From positions 1 to 64,000 of the forward strand of contig DASXAG010000106.1 in assembly GCA_036406835.1 (NCBI GenBank): 64,000 bases of DNA, read 5' to 3'. This document shows, piece after piece, positions 47,756-55,493 of this stretch. The stretch is from DAHUXD01 sp036406835. GTDB taxonomy: Bacteria; Acidobacteriota; Thermoanaerobaculia; UBA5066; Gp7-AA6. The position numbers and the translations under genes are program-made. Below the pieces are notes generated by a model. That model was not told the origin of the DNA and ran no database searches. It saw only the letters and a program-made list of their open reading frames with translations. Position 1 is the stretch's first letter, and the number at the start of each line of letters is the position of its first letter.

Positions 47756-47836
47756 GTGGTCGGTGGTTCGTGGCCGGTGGTCATTCGATCTCCCCACCGG
47801 TCACGGACCACCGGCTACCGACTGGCGACTACCGCA
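47756..47836. repeat. Inverted heptanucleotide tandem repeats behind two convergent genes
   Basis: The left block has GTGGTCG, GTGGTTC, GTGGCCG and GTGGTCA (47756-47783). The right block has CACCGGT, CACGGAC, CACCGGC, TACCGAC, TGGCGAC and TACCGCA (47795-47836). The two blocks are reverse complements over about 22 bases with three mismatches, so RNA from either strand folds into a long hairpin. It lies between the convergent SLH-protein and Rieske genes, and the right block runs into the last codons of the Rieske gene. It may act as a bidirectional terminator. Confidence 0.75.
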
Positions 47837-48917
47837 GCGCCTTCGTCAGCAGCGAGTGAAAGTGGTGCACGCCGTTCTCGCGTGACACGGAGTACCGGCC
47901 CTGGTGGTATGTGCGCGAGCGCAGTCCCTTCTGGACCGCCTCGCAGATCCCGATGTCCTCCTGCTGGACCTGGTCGCTGAACGCGAACGAGCGCGCGAAC
48001 TCCTCGGCGACGCCGGGGCTGTTGGGCTCGAGGACGTACCACTCGAAGCGCGTCAGCGTGCGCTCGGCCGAGAGCGGCAGGATGATGTTCGTCTGGAGGT
48101 TGTCGGGGTAGAGGTTGAGCATGAGGTTGGGGAAGACCCAGTAGTACAGCGCCTCCGGCGCGGCGCCCTCCGGCAGGCCGCGGCGGTACAGCGAGTCCTC
48201 CTTCTTCGAGCGGATCGGCGCGTGCTGCTTGGAATGGTACTCGGCCGTGTCGACCTTGTACGCGCGGTAGTCGAGCTCCTGGAAGAGCTCGGGATGCACG
48301 ATCGGGATGTGGTAGCCCTCGAGGTAGTTGTCGACGTAGACCTTCCAATTGCAGGCGACCTCGTAGTCGTGCTTCTTGAAGAGCGTCATGTGCTCGAGCG
48401 GAAGGTGCTGCGTCTCGGCGGGGATCGAGCCCAGCACCTCCGCGAGCGAGGGAATCGCGGGGTCCAGGCACACGAACAGGAACGGCCCCCACGTCTCCAC
48501 GCGGACCGCGGGAAGCGTCTGCTCCGACTTCTCGAAGCACTTCACGCCGTCCCACTCCGGCGTCGTGAGCAGCTTGCCGTCGAGCGAGTAGGTCCAGCCG
48601 TGGTAGCCGCACATCAGCGCCTTGCGGTGCCCGGCGCCGCGCGCGACGGGCCCGGCGCGGTGGCGGCAGACGTTCGAGAACGCGTGGATCGCGCCGTCGT
48701 CGCCGCGCGTGACGACGAGCGGCTCGCCGGCGACGCTGCAGGTGAAGTAGTCGCCGGGCAGGCGCACCTGCTCGGAATGGCCCACGAGCTGCCAGGTGCG
48801 CGCGAAGATGCGGTTCTCCTCCAGGTCGAGGACCCGCGGATCGCGGTACCAGGTCGACGGCAGCGTGCGCGCCGACGCGAGGTCCGTCTCGAACGCGAAT
48901 TCCCGGGCCGTGCTCAC
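47829..48917 (-). CDS. Rieske non-haem iron oxygenase, betaine/carnitine-monooxygenase-like alpha subunit
   Basis: The 362-aa protein has the Rieske [2Fe-2S] motif CRH-x16-CGYHGWTY and the catalytic iron site NWKVYVDNYLEGYHIPIVHPE with a later aspartate. These features and the length match the glycine betaine (GbcA) and carnitine (CntA) oxygenase group, which removes a methyl group or splits a quaternary amine. Substrate is inferred from neighbours: a DAO-type oxidase and a betaine-homocysteine-type methyltransferase are close by. No reductase partner is in the window. The GTG start overlaps the TetR stop by four bases, so the two genes are coupled. Confidence 0.87.
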   Translation of the reverse strand: MSTAREFAFETDLASARTLPSTWYRDPRVLDLEENRIFARTWQLVGHSEQVRLPGDYFTCSVAGEPLVVTRGDDGAIHAFSNVCRHRAGPVARGAGHRKALMCGYHGWTYSLDGKLLTTPEWDGVKCFEKSEQTLPAVRVETWGPFLFVCLDPAIPSLAEVLGSIPAETQHLPLEHMTLFKKHDYEVACNWKVYVDNYLEGYHIPIVHPELFQELDYRAYKVDTAEYHSKQHAPIRSKKEDSLYRRGLPEGAAPEALYYWVFPNLMLNLYPDNLQTNIILPLSAERTLTRFEWYVLEPNSPGVAEEFARSFAFSDQVQQEDIGICEAVQKGLRSRTYHQGRYSVSRENGVHHFHSLLTKALR

Positions 48918-49663
48918 TGCTCGTCCGACTTCGCCCCGCGAACGGCCGTCCGCGCCCGCACCGGCAGGCCGGCGGCCGTCCCCGTCGTCCCGGCGGTTCC
49001 CACGGCGCCGCGCAGCAGCGCCAGGAACTGGTCGATCCGCGCCGCGGTCTTCTCGGGCGACTTCCCCTGCCGGGAGAAGAGCCCCGGATCGAGCTCCTCC
49101 GTCAGGAGCTCGTCCTGGAAGCGCTCGACCGTCCAGTCGAGAAGCGAGACGATCATCTGCTCGTCGACGTCCGCGCGGACCTCGCCGCGCTCGACCCCCG
49201 TCCGCACGAATGCGGCGGTGCCGTAGGGGTCGCGCTCGCGCAGGAACCGGTTGATCTCCTGCCGGAGCCGGAGATCCGTGCCGTAGTTGCCGAGCAGAGT
49301 GAGCCGGTAGGGGATCCAGTTCTCGCGCACCATGCGGTCCGTGCGGTCGAGCCAGTAGCGCAGCGTCTCGAAGAAGCCTCGCGCGAGAACGGCCGGCGGC
49401 GCGTCGAGGTAGGCCGAGAACGAGGAGACGGCCTTCTGGTACGCCACCAGGAACAGGCCCTCCTTGCTGCCGAAGTGCTGGAACACGGATCCCTTGGCGA
49501 TCGAGAGCTCCGTGGCGATGTCTTCGATGCGCGCGGCGTGGTAGCCGCGTTCGGCGAAGTGGCGCATCGCGGTTTCCAGGATGCGGGCCCGCTTGGCCTC
49601 CGAGCGGGGTCCGCTCGGAGGCGGCGGAATGGGAACGTCGGTACGAGGCTCGATGTTTTTCAT
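48914..49663 (-). CDS. TetR-family transcriptional regulator
   Basis: The N-terminal helix-turn-helix is ILETAMRHFAERGYH, then AARIEDIATELSIAKGSVFQHF (about 30-67). The ligand domain shows a typical all-helical pattern. It is co-transcribed with the Rieske gene and divergent from the flavoprotein gene. Its own start codon lies inside an ATGAC-N5-GTCAT palindrome that is repeated at the flavoprotein start, so it likely represses both directions until an inducer (perhaps a methylated amine) binds. Confidence 0.92.
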   Translation of the reverse strand: MKNIEPRTDVPIPPPPSGPRSEAKRARILETAMRHFAERGYHAARIEDIATELSIAKGSVFQHFGSKEGLFLVAYQKAVSSFSAYLDAPPAVLARGFFETLRYWLDRTDRMVRENWIPYRLTLLGNYGTDLRLRQEINRFLRERDPYGTAAFVRTGVERGEVRADVDEQMIVSLLDWTVERFQDELLTEELDPGLFSRQGKSPEKTAARIDQFLALLRGAVGTAGTTGTAAGLPVRARTAVRGAKSDEQ

Positions 49664-49676
49664 GACTTCTGGTCAT
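49662..49676. promoter_or_regulatory. Operator candidate ATGAC-N5-GTCAT at the TetR start
   Basis: The plus-strand sequence ATGAC-TTCTG-GTCAT covers the start codon of the TetR gene. A second copy with the same arms lies 77 bases to the right, at the divergent gene. The arrangement suggests autorepression. Confidence 0.55.
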
Positions 49677-49738
49677 CCTATTGGAGAGGGCCGTCCAATT
49701 GCAACCCGTGCTATTTTCCGAAAGATTGGTCTTCCGCA

Positions 49739-49753
49739 ATGACTCAAAGTCAT
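49739..49753. promoter_or_regulatory. Operator candidate ATGAC-N5-GTCAT at the flavoprotein start
   Basis: ATGACTCAAAGTCAT overlaps the ATG of the flavoprotein gene and is perfectly symmetric. It shares both arms with the copy at 49662-49676. A further inverted repeat ATTGGA-N8-TCCAAT (49680-49699) lies between the two. Confidence 0.55.
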
Positions 49754-51367
49754 AACGAGGGTCCGTTCGACGCCATCGTCGTCGGCGGCGGACACAACGG
49801 CCTCACCGCGGCGGCCTACCTCGCGCGCGCCGGGCTCTCCACGCTGGTGCTCGAGCGGCGTGCGATCGTGGGCGGCGCGTGCGTGACCGAGGAGATCGCC
49901 CCGGGTTGCCGCGCCTCGACGACCTCCTACATCGCGAGCATGCTGCGGCCCGAGGTGATCCGCGACCTCGACCTCGCGCGCCACGGCCTGCGGATGGTGC
50001 CCTGCGACCCCGCCCTGCTCGTCCCCTTCCCGGACGGAACGGTCGTGCCGTGGTGGGCCGATCGCGAGCGGACCGTCCGCGAGCTCGCGAAGCTCTCGCC
50101 CGCGGACGCCCGCACGTTCGTGCGCGTGGACGACGAGCTCAAGAAGCTCGCGCGCTACCTGCAGCCCTTCTTCCTCGAGCCGCCGCCCGACGTCCACACG
50201 CGCGGGTGGGCGGGCCTGCTCGAGGCGCTGCGCGTGGGCCGGCGGTTCCAGGGGATCTCGGGGGACGAGATCGGCCGGATGATCGGGTTCCTGACCGGAA
50301 GCCTCGGCGACTTCCTCGACCGCAACTACGAGTCGGAGAAGGTCAAGACGCTCTTCCTGGCGAACAACGTGTACGGCAAGCACGGCGGCCCGTACTCGCC
50401 GGGAACCGCGCTGGGACTCCTCTTCCACCTGCTGTCCGGAGGCGAGCACGAGCTCCAGGGCTTCTACGGGCACGTCCTCGGCGGCATGGGCGCGATCACT
50501 CAGGCGATGGCCGCGGCGGCGCGCGAGCACGGCGTCACGATCCGGACCTCGGCGCCGGTGGCCCGGATCGCGGTGCGGAACGGGAGGGCGTGCGGCGTGG
50601 AGCTCGAGGACGGCACGCGCATCGCCGCGCGCGTCGTCGTGTCGAACGCCGACCCGAAGCGCACCTTCCTCTCGCTGGTCGAGCCGGCCGCGCTGCCCGA
50701 GGCGTTCCGCGAGGCGATCCGGGGAATCAAGATGGACGGTCCCTGCGCGAAGGTGAATCTCGTCCTCTCCGAGGAGCCGCGCGTGAACGGCATGCCGGCG
50801 GACTTCACCAGGGCGCAGCGCTCGCTCTTCACCCTGGTGCCCTCGCTCGAGTTCGCCGAGCGCTGCTACGCCGAGGCGCGTACGGGCGTGATCCCCGAGG
50901 AGCTGTGGGTGGACTGCGTCGTCGCCTCCAACGTCGACCCGAGCCTCGCGCCCGAGGGGCGGCACGTCATGACCTGCTTCGTGCAGTACGTCCCGTACGC
51001 GCTGAAGGAGGGGAGCTGGGATTCGATGCGGGACACGCTCGGAGACCGCGTGCTGCGCAAGATCGGCGAGTACGCGTCCAACGTCCCGGGATCCGTCGTC
51101 GCGCGCCAGGTGCTGACGCCGCTCGACCTCGAGCGGATCTACGGGTTGACCGAGGGAAACATCTTCCACGGAGACCTCTCCCTCGAGCAGCTCTTCTTTC
51201 TCCGTCCCGTCTCCGGCTACGCGCGCTACCGCACTCCGGTCGAGGGCCTCTACCTCTGCGGCGCCGGCGCGCACCCCGGCGGCGGCGTCACGGGAGCGCC
51301 CGGCCACAACGCGGCCCGCCAGATCCTGAAGGACTGGAAGTGGCGCGGCCAGGGGTCCGCGGCGTGA
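49739..51367 (+). CDS. PYROXD2/phytoene-desaturase-like FAD oxidoreductase
   Basis: An N-terminal GGGHNGLTAAAYLARAG dinucleotide motif, the E-R-R-A-I-V-G-G-A element and a C-terminal LYLCGAGAHPGGGVTGAPGHNAARQIL match the PYROXD2/CrtI-like flavoprotein group. It has 542 aa. Reaction unknown; members dehydrogenate or isomerise hydrophobic or amine substrates. It is the first gene of a three-gene plus-strand unit. The start sits in an operator-like palindrome and is preceded by a TATTTT -10-like box. Confidence 0.87.
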   Translation: MTQSHNEGPFDAIVVGGGHNGLTAAAYLARAGLSTLVLERRAIVGGACVTEEIAPGCRASTTSYIASMLRPEVIRDLDLARHGLRMVPCDPALLVPFPDGTVVPWWADRERTVRELAKLSPADARTFVRVDDELKKLARYLQPFFLEPPPDVHTRGWAGLLEALRVGRRFQGISGDEIGRMIGFLTGSLGDFLDRNYESEKVKTLFLANNVYGKHGGPYSPGTALGLLFHLLSGGEHELQGFYGHVLGGMGAITQAMAAAAREHGVTIRTSAPVARIAVRNGRACGVELEDGTRIAARVVVSNADPKRTFLSLVEPAALPEAFREAIRGIKMDGPCAKVNLVLSEEPRVNGMPADFTRAQRSLFTLVPSLEFAERCYAEARTGVIPEELWVDCVVASNVDPSLAPEGRHVMTCFVQYVPYALKEGSWDSMRDTLGDRVLRKIGEYASNVPGSVVARQVLTPLDLERIYGLTEGNIFHGDLSLEQLFFLRPVSGYARYRTPVEGLYLCGAGAHPGGGVTGAPGHNAARQILKDWKWRGQGSAA

Positions 51368-52560
51368 ACGGCCCCCTCGAGCCCACCGCCGACTTCATCA
51401 TCCTGGGCGCCGGCGTGATGGGAGCCTCGATCGCGTTCCACCTCGCGCGGCGCCGGGCCGGACGGATTCTCGTCGTGGACAAGGGCGACGTGGCCGGCGG
51501 CGGCAGCGGCCGCTCCTCGGCGCTCGTGCGGATGCACTACAGCTACCCGGTCGAGGTGGACCTCGCCGTCAAGAGCCTCGAGATCTTCCGCCGCTGGAAA
51601 GACTACGTCGGGCGTCCCGGCGACTTCCGGCAGACGGGGTTCGTGCGGATCGTCCCCGAGGCGGATCTCGACAAGCTCGAGAAGAACGTCGCGATGCAGC
51701 GCGCGCACGGCGTGGACGCACGCGTGGTGACGCGGAGCGAGCTCGCGGAGATCGTGCCGGACTGGAACGTCGACGACGTGCCGACCGCGGCGTGGGAGCC
51801 CGGTTCGGGCTACGGCGACGGCGCGGGAGTCGCCGGCGACTTCCTCGAGCGCGCCCGCGAGATGGGCGTCGTGTACCGCTCGCAGACGCGCGTCACCGCG
51901 TTGCGGACCGACTCCGGCCGCGTGACGGGCGTCGCGACCGACCGCGGCGACTGCGCCGCTCCCGTCGTCGTCGCCGCGACGGGGCCGTGGAGCCGCCCGC
52001 TCTTCGCCTCGGTGGGATTCGACCTGCCGATCGAGGGCGAGTACCACCAGGTCGCGATCCTGCAGAACCCGCCCGGACTTCGCGAGCCCGCGCCGGCGTG
52101 CATCGACGGGATCACCGAGACCTACTTCCGCTCCGAGGTCGGCGGGCTGACGCTCGTGGGCGACTTCTGGGGAGACCGCGGGGCGGATCCCGACGATTTC
52201 CCGCAGCAGGCGTCCGCGGACTCGCTGGCGAGCCTGGTCGAGCGCGTCACGGGGCGCGTCCCGGCGCTCGCGGACGCGGGCATCCGGCGCGGCGTCACCG
52301 GCGTCTACGACCTGAGCCCGGACTGGCGGCCGCTGATCGGCGAGATCCCCGGCGTCTCCGGCCTCTACGTCGCCGCGGGCTTCTCGGGGATGGGCTTCAA
52401 GATCTCGCCCGCGGTCGGGCTCGTGGTCTCGGAGCTGCTGCTCGACGGACGCGCGAGCACCGTCGACGTCCGCGATCTCGAGCCGGGCCGCTTCGCGAAG
52501 GGACGATTCATCAAGGCCGAATTCGAATATGGGGACGAGGAACCGACCGCCTACACGTGA
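51364..52560 (+). CDS. FAD-dependent oxidoreductase of the DAO family (sarcosine/dimethylglycine oxidase-like)
   Basis: FIILGAGVMGASIAFHLAR is the FAD-binding motif; VAGGGSGRSSALVRMHYSYP and the C-terminal GLYVAAGFSGMGFKISPAVG are typical of N-methyl amino acid oxidases and dehydrogenases. It should oxidatively demethylate a secondary or tertiary amine such as dimethylglycine or sarcosine. The GTG start overlaps the previous stop by four bases. With the Rieske gene and the methyltransferase it fits stepwise demethylation of betaine-like compounds. Confidence 0.88.
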   Translation: MNGPLEPTADFIILGAGVMGASIAFHLARRRAGRILVVDKGDVAGGGSGRSSALVRMHYSYPVEVDLAVKSLEIFRRWKDYVGRPGDFRQTGFVRIVPEADLDKLEKNVAMQRAHGVDARVVTRSELAEIVPDWNVDDVPTAAWEPGSGYGDGAGVAGDFLERAREMGVVYRSQTRVTALRTDSGRVTGVATDRGDCAAPVVVAATGPWSRPLFASVGFDLPIEGEYHQVAILQNPPGLREPAPACIDGITETYFRSEVGGLTLVGDFWGDRGADPDDFPQQASADSLASLVERVTGRVPALADAGIRRGVTGVYDLSPDWRPLIGEIPGVSGLYVAAGFSGMGFKISPAVGLVVSELLLDGRASTVDVRDLEPGRFAKGRFIKAEFEYGDEEPTAYT

Positions 52561-52573
52561 GGAGATTACTGGC

Positions 52574-53560
52574 GTGACCAAGAAGAAGGGAATCCTGGAG
52601 AGACTCGCCGAGGGCCCGGTCCTCGGCGACGGCGGCTACCTGCTCGAGCTCGAGAAGCGCGGCTGGGTGCGGGCCGGCCCGTTCACGCCCGAGGTCGCGC
52701 TGACGCGGCCCGAGGCGCTGCGGGACCTGCACGTCGAGTTCCGCGAGGCGGGCGCGGACGTGCTCCAGGCGCTGACGTTCTACGCGAGCCGCGACAAGCT
52801 CGCCACGGTGGGCCTCGAGAACCGGCTCGAGGACCTGAACCGCGCGGCGGTGCGCATCGCGCGCGAGGTGGCGGGCGACCGCTGCCTCGTGGCCGGCAAC
52901 CTGTCGCTCACGTGGATGTACGAGCACGGCAGCCCGTCCTCGTACGACCGCGTCCGGAAGACGTTCGACGAGCAGCTCGCCGTGCAGGTCGAGGAGGGTA
53001 TCGACTTCGTGATCGGCGAGACCTTCTCGTGGCTGGGCGAGGCGCTGCTCGCGGTCGAGCGCGCGAAGAAGACCGGTCTGCCGGCGATGGTGACGGTGTG
53101 CTTCGAGAACAAGCCCGTGACGTCGGACGGGCAGTCGCCCGCGGACTGCGCCAAGGCGCTGCGCGACGCCGGCGCCGACATAGTCGGGATCAACTGCCTG
53201 CGCGGGCCCGAGCACACCCTTTCCCTGATCGAGGAGATGCGGAAGGCCGTGGGCGGTTTCGTGGCCTGCCAGCCGGTCGGCTACCGCACGCCGGCCGACA
53301 AGCCGGACTTCACGAGCCTCGACGCCTTTCCCTTCGAGCTCGACCCGCTCCAGCTGACGCGCCGCGAGATGGCGCGCTGGGCGGAGCAGGCCCGCGACCT
53401 CGGCATCAACTACATCGGCTCCTGCTGCGGCTCGGTCGCGATCCACGTGCGCGAGATGGCGCGCGCGCTCGGCAAGCTCACGAAGGACGACCGTCCCTGG
53501 ACGATCGACTACTCGAAGCCGATGTCGGCGTACGAGTACTACGAGCACAAGGGGAAGTAG
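52574..53560 (+). CDS. Homocysteine S-methyltransferase-family protein (BHMT-like)
   Basis: The 328-aa protein keeps the zinc-binding cysteines of the pterin-free homocysteine methyltransferase fold: GINCLRG and IGSCCGS. The early GDGGYLLELEKRGWV and EAGADVLQALTFYAS elements are characteristic of betaine-homocysteine methyltransferases. The reaction would move a methyl group from betaine or a related onium compound to homocysteine. A GGAG sequence nine bases before the GTG at 52574 supports this start over an ATG overlapping the previous gene. Confidence 0.88.
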   Translation: MTKKKGILERLAEGPVLGDGGYLLELEKRGWVRAGPFTPEVALTRPEALRDLHVEFREAGADVLQALTFYASRDKLATVGLENRLEDLNRAAVRIAREVAGDRCLVAGNLSLTWMYEHGSPSSYDRVRKTFDEQLAVQVEEGIDFVIGETFSWLGEALLAVERAKKTGLPAMVTVCFENKPVTSDGQSPADCAKALRDAGADIVGINCLRGPEHTLSLIEEMRKAVGGFVACQPVGYRTPADKPDFTSLDAFPFELDPLQLTRREMARWAEQARDLGINYIGSCCGSVAIHVREMARALGKLTKDDRPWTIDYSKPMSAYEYYEHKGK

Positions 53561-53566
53561 AGAGGG

Positions 53567-55027
53567 CTACTTCGGCACGAACGCCCGGATCCGCTCCTCG
53601 ACGTAGGGGTAGAACGGGTTGCAGTTGAGCCGCATGAACTGATCGGTCGAGACCGACAGCACGCCCCGCTCGCCGCGCGGGGCGAGGAGACCGAGGCGCG
53701 GGCCGTATCCCACGCTCATGTCCGGATTGATTCCGAAGAGAGGGTCGTCCGGCCGGAACGGCACCGCGAGGTGCGAGAGCGAGAAGATCTGCGGCGGCCA
53801 CGCCATCCCGAGCGGGGTCACGGTGGTCTCCGTCGCGTGCGCCCCCTCGATGCGGGCGACCACGTCGCGCGTGTTGGCCGAGGCGTTGGTCACGAGGGCC
53901 AGCCGGTATCGCCGTTTCGGGTCCGAGAAGAGTCCGGCGACCTCCTTGTCGTAGCTGCGCTTGAGGAACGGGGCCACGAACTCGTAGCGGTTCAGGTCGA
54001 ACAGCACGAGCTCGCTGCCGTTCTCGGGCAGATACGCGAACAGGCTCTCGAACGTCGCGGGCGTCTCGACGGTGGAGTCCACGAGCGAGACGAACGCCAG
54101 GATCGGCGCGAGATCCTTGATCCTCCCCGAGTCCGCCGCGCGGCGCACGCTCCCCTTGATCGCCCGCGTGAGCTGGGCCGTCTGCTGCCCGGCGCGCGCG
54201 GGGAACGAGTCGTACTTGAAGGGGATGTACTCGGGCAGCACGTCCATCCAGCGCGATCGCGCGAAGTACGGGATGGCCCCGATCGCCGCGACGATGCGCG
54301 CGAGCGGCGCGAACGCCGACACACCGATCATCGGCGAGAACAGGAGCACGCGGTCGGGCCGCGGCAGCTTCGGGTCGTCGAGCGCGTCGAGCGCGTACTG
54401 GACCGACAGCGCGCCGCCGTTGGAGTAGCCGCCGAGGACGAACGGCGTCCCCGGGCCCGCCCGCTGCCTCACGTGCCGCGCGCCGAGGCGGACGGCCGCC
54501 CGCCAGTCCTCCCACTTCGCCTTGACGAGTCCGCCCGGGATCGTGCCGTGCCCGGGCATGCGGAGACAGAGCGCGTAGTAGCCGAGCGACCGGAGGAGCT
54601 CGGCCTCCGCCTTGACGCTGTAGGGGGAGTCGGTCAGGCCGTGGATGAGGAGCGCCCCGCCGCGGATCGGTCCGTCGGGCAGGAGCTCGTAGGTGCGGTT
54701 CCAGTTCTTCGGAAACTTCTCGGGGTTGATCGGGCTGTCGGGCCAGTAGCGGTTATAGGGATTGCGGTCCTCGGGTGCCACCGCGGGCAGCACCGTCTCG
54801 TTCATCTGACGGAAGACTTCGTCCTCGCGCCGCAGGTAGTCCCCGAGCGTCCACGCGTCGGTGATCTCTCGCGCGGTGATCTCCCTGGACAGCGCCTGGT
54901 GCCACGGCTTGAGCGGCGGGAGCCGGCGCGCGGCGAATGCCCGCGCGAAGAGGATCCCGAGGAAGACGATGACGACCCCGGCGATGAAGCCCAGGACCCA
55001 CGTCAGCATGCGTCGCAACCACCTCAT
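53567..55027 (-). CDS. Membrane-anchored alpha/beta hydrolase
   Basis: An N-terminal membrane anchor (about 8-30) is followed by a hydrolase domain with GALLIHGLTDSPYS, LRMPGHGTIPGG and the nucleophile elbow VLGGYSNGGALS. The motif and length (486 aa) suggest a serine esterase/lysophospholipase facing the periplasm. The late ATETTVTPLG and LSHLAVPF regions may supply the His. It overlaps the upstream STAS-like gene by 4 bp (ATGA) and is convergent with the methyltransferase. Confidence 0.82.
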   Translation of the reverse strand: MRWLRRMLTWVLGFIAGVVIVFLGILFARAFAARRLPPLKPWHQALSREITAREITDAWTLGDYLRREDEVFRQMNETVLPAVAPEDRNPYNRYWPDSPINPEKFPKNWNRTYELLPDGPIRGGALLIHGLTDSPYSVKAEAELLRSLGYYALCLRMPGHGTIPGGLVKAKWEDWRAAVRLGARHVRQRAGPGTPFVLGGYSNGGALSVQYALDALDDPKLPRPDRVLLFSPMIGVSAFAPLARIVAAIGAIPYFARSRWMDVLPEYIPFKYDSFPARAGQQTAQLTRAIKGSVRRAADSGRIKDLAPILAFVSLVDSTVETPATFESLFAYLPENGSELVLFDLNRYEFVAPFLKRSYDKEVAGLFSDPKRRYRLALVTNASANTRDVVARIEGAHATETTVTPLGMAWPPQIFSLSHLAVPFRPDDPLFGINPDMSVGYGPRLGLLAPRGERGVLSVSTDQFMRLNCNPFYPYVEERIRAFVPK

Positions 55028-55389
55028 TCGCGGGCTCTGACCCAGGCGTCCGCGAGCTCGGGCTCCGCGAACACCTCGATCCGCGCGGCGCCGCCCTCGG
55101 ATTTCTCGACGAAGGACCTGGCGACGCCGAACTGCGCGCCGCGGCGCACGAGCAGCGCGATGCGGTGTCCCTCGAAGAAGCGGGGACCCGTCGCGAACTT
55201 CGCGACCTCGGGAGGCGTCGCGAGGTAGTCGAGCTCGCGGACGTCCATCAGCACCGGCATTCCGGGCAGAAGGCGAGGATCCTCTCCGAGCTTGCGGATC
55301 GCCTCCGCCGTGGACGCGAAGTCCTCGCGCCCCCAGCCGCGGACTCGTGCCAGGAACTCGCCCGGCGTCACGCGAAGCTCGAAGGGCAC
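55024..55389 (-). CDS. Small STAS-/SpoIIAA-like protein
   Basis: The 121-aa protein has the alternating strand-helix pattern of SpoIIAA-like/STAS-like proteins, with LPGMPVLMDVRELDYLA in the middle and RIALLVRRGAQFGVARSFVE later. No enzyme motif is visible. It is probably a cytoplasmic regulatory partner. Its stop overlaps the start of the hydrolase gene, so both are made together. The start is ATG; upstream lies the heptad hairpin. Confidence 0.7.
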   Translation of the reverse strand: MPFELRVTPGEFLARVRGWGREDFASTAEAIRKLGEDPRLLPGMPVLMDVRELDYLATPPEVAKFATGPRFFEGHRIALLVRRGAQFGVARSFVEKSEGGAARIEVFAEPELADAWVRARE

Positions 55390-55392
55390 GAT

Positions 55393-55493
55393 AGCTAACA
55401 GCTAACAGCTAACAGCTTTCAGTGCAAGACCGAAAGCCGACCCGGGTCGAAAAGACCCCGAGCTGTGAGCCGTAAGCTGTGAGCTGTTAGCTA
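55393..55493. repeat. Inverted AGCTAAC / AGCTGTG heptanucleotide repeats
   Basis: The left block is three copies of AGCTAAC plus AGCTTTC (55393-55420). The right block is AGCTGTG, AGCCGTA, AGCTGTG, AGCTGTT, AGCTA (55461-55493). The ends are reverse complementary (TAGCTAACAGCT with AGCTGTTAGCTA), and the repeat touches the stop codon of the amidohydrolase gene. RNA would form a hairpin of about 30 bp with mismatches. It may act as terminator between two minus-strand genes. Confidence 0.75.

Noticed and set aside
55393..55493. Considered as a CRISPR array
   Set aside because: Units are seven bases without spacers, and no cas genes are nearby.
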